Translations under genes and position numbers: made by a program
The notes under the pieces: model-generated
The model's input: only the letters and a program-made list of their open reading frames with translations
What the model was told of the DNA's origin: nothing
The model's database searches: none
Assembly: GCA_001552775.1 (NCBI GenBank)
Contig: KQ959274.1
Coordinates: 104,158-144,630 of the forward strand
Length of the DNA: 40,473 bases
Reading direction: 5' to 3'
Source of the DNA: Bacteroidales bacterium KA00251
GTDB taxonomy: Bacteria > Bacteroidota > Bacteroidia > Bacteroidales > Porphyromonadaceae
Shown: positions 33,858-40,473 of the stretch, piece by piece
Layout: each line of letters starts with the position of its first letter
Position numbering within the stretch: position 1 is the stretch's first letter

Positions 33858-34031
33858 AGACTGTTGCATAAAGGCGAATCGCTGTGTTGCTTCCGGGATT
33901 CGGCTTTGGTCACATACGGAGGTGTGCTCCCTTCTGCCCACACCCTCTGCGTCTTGCGCTTCATCCTTTCTGCAAAGTCTGGACAATCTTGCTCGCAAGA
34001 TTGTCCAGACTGATGACTTTTGCAACAGTCT
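33858..34031. mobile_element. MITE-like element, 174 bases
   Basis: AGACTGTTGCA at the left end (33858-33868) is inverted as TGCAACAGTCT at the right end (34021-34031). The 31 bases from 33858 recur exactly at 40443-40473. No transposase is encoded, so this is a non-autonomous element or a deleted insertion sequence; the termini are of the kind found on DDE transposons, but I cannot name the family. A CATA near each edge (33852-33855, 34032-34035) may be the target duplication, though it is offset by two bases on the left. Confidence 0.75.
33976..34011. repeat. 36-base near-perfect palindrome in the element
   Basis: AGTCTGGACAATCTTGC (33976-33992) and its exact complement (33995-34011) are separated by two bases. 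This 17-base stem lies just inside the right end of the MITE-like element. There is no T-run, so a transcription terminator is less likely than a structural or recognition role for the element. Confidence 0.9.
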
Positions 34032-34065
34032 CATACTGTGGCGAAGACCTGATCCTAGTACACAA

Positions 34066-34115
34066 TAAAAAATAAAAAAAAGCGAACGTAAAGAAATAGG
34101 GTTCCTTACGTTCGC
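34066..34115 (-). terminator. Terminator of the nqr operon
   Basis: GCGAACGTAA (34082-34091) pairs with TTACGTTCGC (34106-34115). On the minus strand the stem is followed by a long T-run, complement of the A-rich bases from 34066. It lies 52 bases after the nqrF stop. Confidence 0.9.
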
Positions 34116-34167
34116 GTATACTCTTTAAAAGGGGAGAAGTCTTCGCGCCTTTTTGCGTTGTGACGGA

Positions 34168-35424
34168 TCAACCGAAGTTGTCGAAGTAAATCTGGCTGGG
34201 ATCAACCCCCAAGTCGTCTAGCATATGCAGAGCTGAAGAGGTCATAGGACCTGGACCGCACATATAGTATTCAATGTCTTCAGGAGCTTCGTGATCTTTG
34301 AGGTAGCTATCGTAAATCACTTGATGAATGAATCCCGTGGGGCCTGTCCAGTTATCTTCGGGGAGTGCGGCACTCAGTGCGATTACAAACTTAAAGTTGG
34401 GGAATTCGCGTTCCAACTCCCTAAAGTCTTCTTCATAGAAGATCTCACTGCGAGAGCGTGCACCGTACCAAAAGCTTACCTTTCTTTTCGTTTTTTCCGT
34501 TTTGAATAGGTGCAGTATCTGAGCACGTAGTGGAGCCATACCGGCACCTCCACCAATATAGAGCATTTCAGCATCGCTCTTTTCGTTGATGTGGAAGTCG
34601 CCATAAGGGCCACTCATAGTCACTTTATCTCCAGGCTTCAAGGAGAAAATGTAGGAGGATGCAATACCAGCGGGTATGCCTGCCTTCCATGTGTGAGTGG
34701 CTCTATCAAGAGGAGGAGTTGCTATACGCACATTGAGGGTAATGATGTTCCCTTCAGCAGGGAAGTTTGCCATAGAATAGGCACGAACTGTTTCCTCTGT
34801 ATTGCGTGCAGTCAAGTTCCACATGCCAAACTTGTCCCAGTCTTTGCGGAATCGGTCTTGCCCCTCTTTATCCGTAATTGAGTAGTCGCTGTACTTGATA
34901 TCGTATTGGGGAATTGTAATTTGAGCGTAGCTTCCACTCTTGAAGTTCATGTGCTCACCTTCAGGGAGCTTAACCACAAACTCTTTGATAAAGGTTGCCA
35001 CATTTCTATTGGAGATCACTTCACATTCCCATTTCTTGATACCAAAGATTTCTTCAGGGACGAGAATCTGCATGTTGCTCTTGACTTTCGTCTGGCAAGA
35101 GAGTCTGTAGTGATTGAGTATTTCTTTTCGGGTAAAATGAGGAATCTCAGTGGGAAGAATCTCACCCCCTCCTTCAAGGACTTGGCAGCGGCATTGTCCA
35201 CAACTACCACTTCCTCCGCAGGCACTTGAGAGGAAAATTCCTTCGTTTTGCAAGGTGTTTAGCAAAGTACCGCCGATAGGGACTTCAAGTTTCTTTCCAT
35301 CGTTTACTACGAGCTCCACATTGCCTTCAGGAACGAGCTTCTTCTTTGCATAAAGCAAAAGAGCTACCAAGACAAGTATGATGATTAAAAACGATACTAA
35401 GCTTGCAACGATTACTAAAGCCAT
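34168..35424 (-). CDS. nqrF: Na+-NQR subunit F (NADH dehydrogenase part)
   Basis: Electron-entry subunit of the sodium-pumping NADH:quinone reductase; 418 residues. One N-terminal membrane helix (about 3-26), then a 2Fe-2S domain with ligands C69, C75, C78 and C110, then FAD and NADH domains. The FAD block is RAYSMANFP and the NADH blocks are YIGGGAGMAPLRAQI and YYMCGPGPM. All cofactor-binding residues expected are visible. Last gene of the nqr operon, 38 bases after nqrE, followed by the operon terminator. Confidence 0.97.
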   Translation of the reverse strand: MALVIVASLVSFLIIILVLVALLLYAKKKLVPEGNVELVVNDGKKLEVPIGGTLLNTLQNEGIFLSSACGGSGSCGQCRCQVLEGGGEILPTEIPHFTRKEILNHYRLSCQTKVKSNMQILVPEEIFGIKKWECEVISNRNVATFIKEFVVKLPEGEHMNFKSGSYAQITIPQYDIKYSDYSITDKEGQDRFRKDWDKFGMWNLTARNTEETVRAYSMANFPAEGNIITLNVRIATPPLDRATHTWKAGIPAGIASSYIFSLKPGDKVTMSGPYGDFHINEKSDAEMLYIGGGAGMAPLRAQILHLFKTEKTKRKVSFWYGARSRSEIFYEEDFRELEREFPNFKFVIALSAALPEDNWTGPTGFIHQVIYDSYLKDHEAPEDIEYYMCGPGPMTSSALHMLDDLGVDPSQIYFDNFG

Positions 35425-35462
35425 GATGTAATGATACTAATCTGTACAAATAAAGAGTGAGA

Positions 35463-36077
35463 CTAAAGCTTAACTCCCGAGAAACTGAGGTAAGCAAGAC
35501 CCATAAGTCCCGTGACAATAAGGACAATACCATATCCTCGAAGTGGTTTTGGAATGTTGGAAAACTCCAGTTTTTCTCTTACCGCAGCCATACCGACAAT
35601 CGCAAGTAGCCAGCCAATACCCGAACCTAATCCGTATATAGTAGCTTCACCAAGATCGGCAAACTCTCTTTGCTGCATAAAGAGAGACCCCCCCAGAATC
35701 GCACAGTTTACAGCAATGAGAGGGAGAAAGATGCCAAGCGAATTGTATAGGGAAGGGCTATATCGCTCCACAATCATCTCTACCAATTGAGTAAACGAAG
35801 CAATCACTGCAATAAAGACGATGAAGGATAGAAAGCTGAGATCCACATCGGCAAAGCTTTCACTTAACCAAGTTAGTGCTCCTTGCTTGAAGACAAAGTT
35901 TTCTAGCAAGTAGTTGATAGGAAGAGTGAGCGTAAGAATGAAAGTGACAGCAATACCAAGGCCGAAAGAGGTCTTTACATTCTTTGATACAGCCAAAAAG
36001 GAACACATCCCTAGATAAAAGGAAAAGATCATATTATCTATGAAGATGCTTCTAAATAGAAGGCTGAGGTAATCCAT
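35463..36077 (-). CDS. nqrE: Na+-NQR subunit E
   Basis: A 204-residue integral membrane subunit, six predicted helices, related to NqrD with inverted topology. The conserved Cys-containing half-helices are visible as [14 protein letters not shown] and [12 protein letters not shown]; these cysteines bind the shared iron centre between NqrD and NqrE. Full length. Fifth gene of the operon, 65 bases after nqrD. Confidence 0.97.
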   Translation of the reverse strand: MDYLSLLFRSIFIDNMIFSFYLGMCSFLAVSKNVKTSFGLGIAVTFILTLTLPINYLLENFVFKQGALTWLSESFADVDLSFLSFIVFIAVIASFTQLVEMIVERYSPSLYNSLGIFLPLIAVNCAILGGSLFMQQREFADLGEATIYGLGSGIGWLLAIVGMAAVREKLEFSNIPKPLRGYGIVLIVTGLMGLAYLSFSGVKL

Positions 36078-36142
36078 AATACTTAAAAACTAAAGTTGCT
36101 AATTGGAATAAGGATCAATATCCGAGTGATTCTAAGAGAATT

Positions 36143-36766
36143 TTAGTTCTCTTCCTGAAGTTCTTTGTGTCGTGAGCGGTGTATCCATACAATACATGCC
36201 AGTAAGATGAGTGCCATGGTAGGCATATTCATCAAACCAAAGTTGAGGTACCCTGCTTCGTACCATGATGCGGGAACAATCGTATACCCCAATAGAGTAC
36301 CATGACCAAACAACTCTCTAAAAAAGCCGATGATAACAAGTATAAGCCCATAGCCTACACCATTGCCTAAGCCATCTATGAAGGATTCCCAAGGTCTGTG
36401 GCTCAACGCAAATGCTTCAAGACGGCCCATAAGAATACAGTTAGTAATAATAAGTCCTACATACACAGAAAGCTGTTTGCTGACATCATAGGCAAAGGCA
36501 GAAAGGACTTCATTTACGATTGATACAAGTCCAGCACAGACCACAAGTTCTACAATAATACGGATTCGATTGGGGATCCCTTTCCGTAGAAGAGAAATGA
36601 TCACATTGGCAAGAGCTACTACCACGGTAACCGATACTCCCATTACAAGAGCAGGAGCAAGCTGTGAAGTAACTGCTAGACAGGAGCAAATCCCCAAGAC
36701 TTGTATGAGTACAGGGTTGTTTTTATTGACTGGTTCTAAGAAAAAATCTTTGTTTTTTGAAGACAT
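36143..36766 (-). CDS. nqrD: Na+-NQR subunit D
   Basis: A 207-residue membrane subunit with six predicted helices. Conserved cysteine blocks are VLGICSCLAVTSQLAPAL and IITNCILMGRLEAFA, which pair with NqrE to hold the intramembrane iron centre. The block GNGVGYGLILVIIGFFRELFG is also typical. 24 bases after nqrC. Confidence 0.97.
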   Translation of the reverse strand: MSSKNKDFFLEPVNKNNPVLIQVLGICSCLAVTSQLAPALVMGVSVTVVVALANVIISLLRKGIPNRIRIIVELVVCAGLVSIVNEVLSAFAYDVSKQLSVYVGLIITNCILMGRLEAFALSHRPWESFIDGLGNGVGYGLILVIIGFFRELFGHGTLLGYTIVPASWYEAGYLNFGLMNMPTMALILLACIVWIHRSRHKELQEEN

Positions 36767-36790
36767 AGCTTATTCCTTCTTTCCTTTGAT

Positions 36791-37609
36791 TTAGTTTTCT
36801 GTGGGAGCCTCTTCTTTAGACTCTCTTTCTTGCTCGCTAGGGGTATAGTTTGAGTTGGACAAGGGGTCTTCTCCTTCAGCTACCTTCATCAGGAATGGCT
36901 CGTATTGTTTTAAGCAAAAAGCGATCATCTCGTTTACCCCATTGCTAGTAAGCGTGCCCCCTGTAATACCATCTACTTGCTCCCTTCTTTCGGGGTCAAG
37001 CTGACCATGCTTCAGTACAGCTACACCCACTATACCCTTTTCGGAAGAGCCAATCTTTTTACCTACAAATCTGTCTGCAAAGTGTTTGGTAGAAATTTCA
37101 GCACCTAGTCCCGGAGTCTCTCCTGCATTACCGAAGTCAGTGCCGTAAATGGTGAAGCCATCAGCGTCGATTGCTACATATCCCCAAATAATATTCCATA
37201 GCCCATTGCCGTTAAGTGGAAGAATATACTTTCTTTCGCCTTGCACTTCAGCAATGTAAAGGGGGAGAGTAGATTGACTTTTGTTGCGGATATACTTAAA
37301 TTGGTTGTTGGTATTCATCCCAAAAGCTTCACTTTGTATCCGCTCATCGTTGGAAAAACTTTGTGTAATTTCGCCACTTTCAGTGGATACAAGGGCTTCT
37401 GCGAGTATAACATTTTTATAGGTATCAATAACTTCGCTTTTGTCGGGCGTTAAATGTACCGAGCGAAGAATTTGTTGCATCTTGTCGATCTGCTCATTGG
37501 CCTTTTGAGGCTCCTTGAGAGCTTCAGAGGTGAATGCTAGAGCTAAGGCTACTATTACTACCATCACTACAGAGTAGATGATGATGTATACGTTACTCTC
37601 TTTTTTCAT
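36791..37609 (-). CDS. nqrC: Na+-NQR subunit C (covalent FMN)
   Basis: A 272-residue subunit with one N-terminal membrane helix (about 8-27) and a periplasmic FMN domain. FMN should be linked through phosphoester to T219 in DGITGGTLTSNG; the usual S/T-G-A-T motif is here TGGT, with the attached Thr kept. An acidic tail of about 25 residues (SKEEAPTEN end) extends the C terminus. The flavin transferase ApbE needed for this step is not in the window. 35 bases after nqrB. Confidence 0.96.
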   Translation of the reverse strand: MKKESNVYIIIYSVVMVVIVALALAFTSEALKEPQKANEQIDKMQQILRSVHLTPDKSEVIDTYKNVILAEALVSTESGEITQSFSNDERIQSEAFGMNTNNQFKYIRNKSQSTLPLYIAEVQGERKYILPLNGNGLWNIIWGYVAIDADGFTIYGTDFGNAGETPGLGAEISTKHFADRFVGKKIGSSEKGIVGVAVLKHGQLDPERREQVDGITGGTLTSNGVNEMIAFCLKQYEPFLMKVAEGEDPLSNSNYTPSEQERESKEEAPTEN

Positions 37610-37644
37610 TGCCTTTTAGATAGTTTTTAGTCTCTGAAAAATGA

Positions 37645-38877
37645 TTAGTTGGCATTCTTGGATGCTGCAATTGCTTGCTGAGCTCTCAGAGCACGTTTCC
37701 GCCTCATCTTGATGTTTGAGTCAATTACAAAGTAGTCAAAGAGCGGAGAAAATACATTCATTAGTAGTATCGCAAGCATCATTCCCTCGGGATACCCTGG
37801 GTTAAGCACTCTAATAAATACGCAAATCACCCCTACAAATAGGCCACTGTACCATTTGCCACGTTCTGTGCGAGCACTGGTTACGGGGTCTGTTGCCATG
37901 AACACAAGACCAAACAAGAAACCTCCAAAAAGAAGGTGATCTACAAACGGCATATTCATTGCAGGAGTCGTGCCGATCGCGTTGAATAGCAAGGTCATTC
38001 CCAGTGCACCAACCAAGCCACCCACTACAATTTTGTAGGAAGCGACACCTGTAAGTAGCAGAAGAAGCCCTCCTAGTAGTATGCAGAAGGTAGAAACTTC
38101 GCCCATTGAACCTGGTATGAAGCCCCAAAAGGCATCCATTCTGGTGAGAGGTTCACCTATGATGTTGTGTATATCAGGCATCTTGTTGCCAACAGCTGTT
38201 GCCACTTGTCCAAGAGGAGTCGCTCCTGAGAAGCCATCTATTAGAGCTCCGTTGGCACTTATTCCCCACGATGAGGAAGTACGCACAAATACATCGCTCC
38301 CAGTCATCTTGGTAGGATAGGCAAAGAAGAGGATAGCTCGAGCTACTATTGCTACATTAAAGATGTTGTATCCTGTACCACCAAATACCTCTTTTGCAAA
38401 GATTACTGCAAAGGCTGTAGCGATGGCAAGCGTCCACAATGGAGTTTCGACAGGTACAATCATTGGAATGAGGAACCCTGTCACGATAAAGCCTTCGTGA
38501 ATCTCAGTTCCATGCCGTTGAGCCGAGGCAAATTCTATTCCAAGCCCCACGATGTATACAACCAAAATTTTGGGAAGGGTAGCACAAAAGCCATAGAGCC
38601 ATAAGGTAAACCAAGAAGTGCCTTCTAGCGCATTGTGGGCCAAATAGTGCTGAAAGCCTAGGTTGTACATTCCCCATAGCATAGCAGGTATCAAGGCGAT
38701 TACTACCATGATGAGTAGACGCTTAGAGTCTGCAGAGTCGTGGACATGCACTCCTGTGCGTCGCGTACTATTAGGGACTAGGAGGAAGGTCTCAAATCCA
38801 TCAAAAACCGAGTGAAACATATGAAGCTTTCCACCTTTTGAAAAGAGGGGGCGAAGCTTGTCAAAGAATCCTTTCAT
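37645..38877 (-). CDS. nqrB: Na+-NQR subunit B
   Basis: The main membrane subunit, 410 residues with about ten helices, carrying the quinone site and a covalent FMN. The flavin-attachment motif is SGAT, with T220, in DGFSGATPLGQVA. The conserved region GTGYNIFNVAIVARAILFF precedes it. The C-terminal end is basic and soluble. 50 bases after nqrA. Confidence 0.97.
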   Translation of the reverse strand: MKGFFDKLRPLFSKGGKLHMFHSVFDGFETFLLVPNSTRRTGVHVHDSADSKRLLIMVVIALIPAMLWGMYNLGFQHYLAHNALEGTSWFTLWLYGFCATLPKILVVYIVGLGIEFASAQRHGTEIHEGFIVTGFLIPMIVPVETPLWTLAIATAFAVIFAKEVFGGTGYNIFNVAIVARAILFFAYPTKMTGSDVFVRTSSSWGISANGALIDGFSGATPLGQVATAVGNKMPDIHNIIGEPLTRMDAFWGFIPGSMGEVSTFCILLGGLLLLLTGVASYKIVVGGLVGALGMTLLFNAIGTTPAMNMPFVDHLLFGGFLFGLVFMATDPVTSARTERGKWYSGLFVGVICVFIRVLNPGYPEGMMLAILLMNVFSPLFDYFVIDSNIKMRRKRALRAQQAIAASKNAN

Positions 38878-38927
38878 ATCAAAATATAGTGTAAAGGGGC
38901 GTTGAGTGGAATCTCTTGCCTTCTTTC

Positions 38928-40298
38928 TTAGTTCATTTCTTTATAGAGCATGTCCAGCCCTTGACGAATAATTTGCTGCAACGGCTGTTTGGAAGAGTCT
39001 ACAAACTCGCAAAGAGCAAAGTCCTCGGGAGCGACTTCGTAAATGCCAAGAGCTTCCATTTTGTCCACATTAAAAGCAATAGTTGCTTTAAGAAGAGCCT
39101 CTGGCATAATGTTGAGTGGAAATACTTTTTCAAACTCTCCACTCATTATCATATGCCTTTCTCCTCCTTTAAGACGAGCATCAAGGGAGTATCTCTTTTT
39201 TGGGAAAAGCCAAGAAAAGTAGGTCTTGCTGATACTAAACTGATTAAGACGAGGAGCTATCCATCCCAAAAATTCGTTTGTTTCGTCTCCTTCTGGGATT
39301 AAAGTGGTTTGGTCAATATCCCAAGATGCAAAGGGGCGTTGCTCATCAATTTTCTTCCCAGTGTAGACATCTCCATTAATCAGTCTTAGATGTCTTTTAG
39401 GGGAGGCAGGGATGGTTGTCGCAATCTCTTCTTGTAGCAGGCAACCAGGGACGATTGTTGTGTAGCCTCTTTGAGTAGCTTCGCTTCCCGTGAGGGCTAC
39501 TGTCCGTGAGTAGTCCGCAATGCCAGTTTCCATCAGTTTACCCATTACCAAAAGGTCGGTAGCTTTGAGCGTCCATACGATATCTCCCTTATTGATCGGT
39601 TTTGTGGCATTGATAAGGAAGCCGACTGTACCTGCAGGATGAGGTCCTTTGGCGATGCATTCTTCCACTCCTTCAATCATTGTGTTGAGAGGCTCTTTTA
39701 CACTTAGATAGAGCTTCCCAGCAGTTAGTTTGCGGAGGGCTTTGAGTGCAGTTTTGAGGTATTGAAGATTATTGCCTTGCTCCAAGATAAAGCTAAAGTC
39801 TGGAGCTAGTGGAGCTGTAAAATAGGCAGTTACAAAAATATCTCTGGGAAGAGCATTGGGCTCGGCAATGATATCGTAGGGTCTTTGACGAATAAAGCCC
39901 CAAAGTCCACTTGTCAGTATGTACTCTTTGATAGCTTGGCTAGAAGCCGAGTCTACATCTAACGGAGCAAATTTCTTTGCGGTAGGACTTGTGGCATCTT
40001 GGGTAGGCCTTACTTGGATGCTAAGAATTTTTCTTTTCGCACCTCTTTCAATAGCTGTTACTTCTCCAGAAACAGGTGAGACAAATCTCACCTCAGGAAA
40101 CTTTTTATGGTAAAAGAGAGGGTCGCCCGCTTGTACAGAGTCGCCCACTTTTACAGAGAGACGAGGTGTTACACCTGTGAAGTCTTCTGGTACTATAGCG
40201 AAGAGGTCGCTCTTCTTTTCCAGTTGTACAAAAGCTTTCTCTGCCTCTCCCTTGAGCTTAAGGGAAAGACCTTTTTTTACTGTAATGGTTTTGGACAT
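38928..40298 (-). CDS. nqrA: Na+-NQR subunit A
   Basis: A 456-residue soluble subunit that lies on the cytoplasmic face of the Na+-pumping complex. It starts with GLSLKLKGEA and a lipoyl-like domain (VKVGDSVQAGDPLFYHKKFPE, with VSPVSGEVTAIERG). The block GTVGFLINATKP, rather than the H-I-H motif of some proteobacterial forms, fits Bacteroidota versions. First gene of the operon, with a promoter box 32 bases upstream. Confidence 0.96.
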   Translation of the reverse strand: MSKTITVKKGLSLKLKGEAEKAFVQLEKKSDLFAIVPEDFTGVTPRLSVKVGDSVQAGDPLFYHKKFPEVRFVSPVSGEVTAIERGAKRKILSIQVRPTQDATSPTAKKFAPLDVDSASSQAIKEYILTSGLWGFIRQRPYDIIAEPNALPRDIFVTAYFTAPLAPDFSFILEQGNNLQYLKTALKALRKLTAGKLYLSVKEPLNTMIEGVEECIAKGPHPAGTVGFLINATKPINKGDIVWTLKATDLLVMGKLMETGIADYSRTVALTGSEATQRGYTTIVPGCLLQEEIATTIPASPKRHLRLINGDVYTGKKIDEQRPFASWDIDQTTLIPEGDETNEFLGWIAPRLNQFSISKTYFSWLFPKKRYSLDARLKGGERHMIMSGEFEKVFPLNIMPEALLKATIAFNVDKMEALGIYEVAPEDFALCEFVDSSKQPLQQIIRQGLDMLYKEMN

Positions 40299-40330
40299 AT
40301 TTTAGAAACGTCGCTTCCTTTGTTCGTTTG

Positions 40331-40338
40331 CAAAAGTA
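40331..40338 (-). promoter_or_regulatory. nqr operon promoter (-7 box)
   Basis: TACTTTTG on the minus strand matches TAnnTTTG. The start of transcription should be near 40324, about 25 bases before ATG 40298. No clear TTG is seen at the -33 distance. Confidence 0.55.
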
Positions 40339-40442
40339 CTAATTATTCTTCTGATGCTGGTACTCTTTTTCTTGTTTTGCTTATACTTCTTTTGTGGAGT
40401 ATAGAATAATGTTATGAATCCATCACAAACCAGACAACAAAA

Positions 40443-40473
40443 GACTGTTGCATAAAGGCGAATCGCTGTGTTG
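40443..40473. mobile_element. Left end of a second MITE-like copy
   Basis: The last 31 bases of the window are identical to 33858-33888, including the terminal repeat AGACTGTTGCA. The rest lies beyond the edge; it could be another short copy or a full insertion sequence with a transposase. Confidence 0.88.

Larger units (their letters stand above)
33404..34167. other. Intergenic region between fimbrial and nqr operons
   Basis: These 764 bases have the fimbrial promoter at the left edge, a stretch from about 33500 to 33850 in which I see nothing, a MITE-like element at 33858-34031, and the nqr terminator at 34066-34115. Short frames across the element are not convincing genes. Confidence 0.65.

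Noticed and set aside
33804-34075. Small genes across the MITE-like element on both strands
   Set aside because: Both frames run through the terminal repeats and the palindrome, show no domain, and look like chance openings in the element.

Overview
The window looks like chromosomal DNA of a Porphyromonas-like member of the Bacteroidota. Evidence: a fused MurF-alanine racemase, a GSCFA-domain protein, a PorG (type IX secretion) gene next to uppS-bamA-skp-skp, a FimB/Mfa2-type fimbrial operon, a six-gene Na+-NQR operon, many lipoproteins, and promoters of the Bacteroidota type (TTG or TTTG, 19-21 bases, then TAnnTTTG). Genus placement is inference from gene content and gene order, not from a search.

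Left block (117-10194, all minus strand): seven closely packed genes, GSCFA protein, murF/alr, dnaG, an RlmI-like 23S rRNA methyltransferase, then a three-gene metal/heme/cobalamin-type ABC importer (binding lipoprotein, FecCD permease, ATPase). One good promoter (10251-10281) lies in front of the block and moves the GSCFA start inward. Two arrays of the same 22-base tandem repeat family bracket this block, at 1-66 and 10393-10480.

Centre left (10612-15150, plus strand): rnz, an NlpC/P60 lipoprotein hydrolase, dgt and a YihY/BrkB membrane protein. Then an envelope-building operon (15311-23056): DUF6242-like lipoprotein, porG, uppS, bamA, two skp/OmpH chaperones and a FabK/nitronate monooxygenase-like flavoprotein. 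It starts at a strong promoter and ends at a hairpin terminator.

Centre right: two large unrecognised lipoproteins built from internal repeats (23463-25160 and 25276-26853), then rplS and rpsO, each set bounded by clear terminators. Facing them on the minus strand is a fimbrial operon (33403 down to 28642): anchor, subunit and large tip-like protein. The C-terminal domain of the tip-like protein resembles that of the first plus-strand lipoprotein.

Right block (34168-40298, minus strand): nqrABCDEF with its own promoter and terminator. A 174-base MITE-like element with 11-base terminal inverted repeats sits between the fimbrial and nqr operons, and the first 31 bases of a second copy form the right edge of the window. 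Both window edges therefore fall in repeats, which suggests a contig broken at repeats.

I see no tRNA, rRNA, CRISPR array, complete transposase or obvious defence system. The least explained parts are the repeat-built lipoproteins, the fimbrial locus, the 22-base arrays and the MITE-like element.
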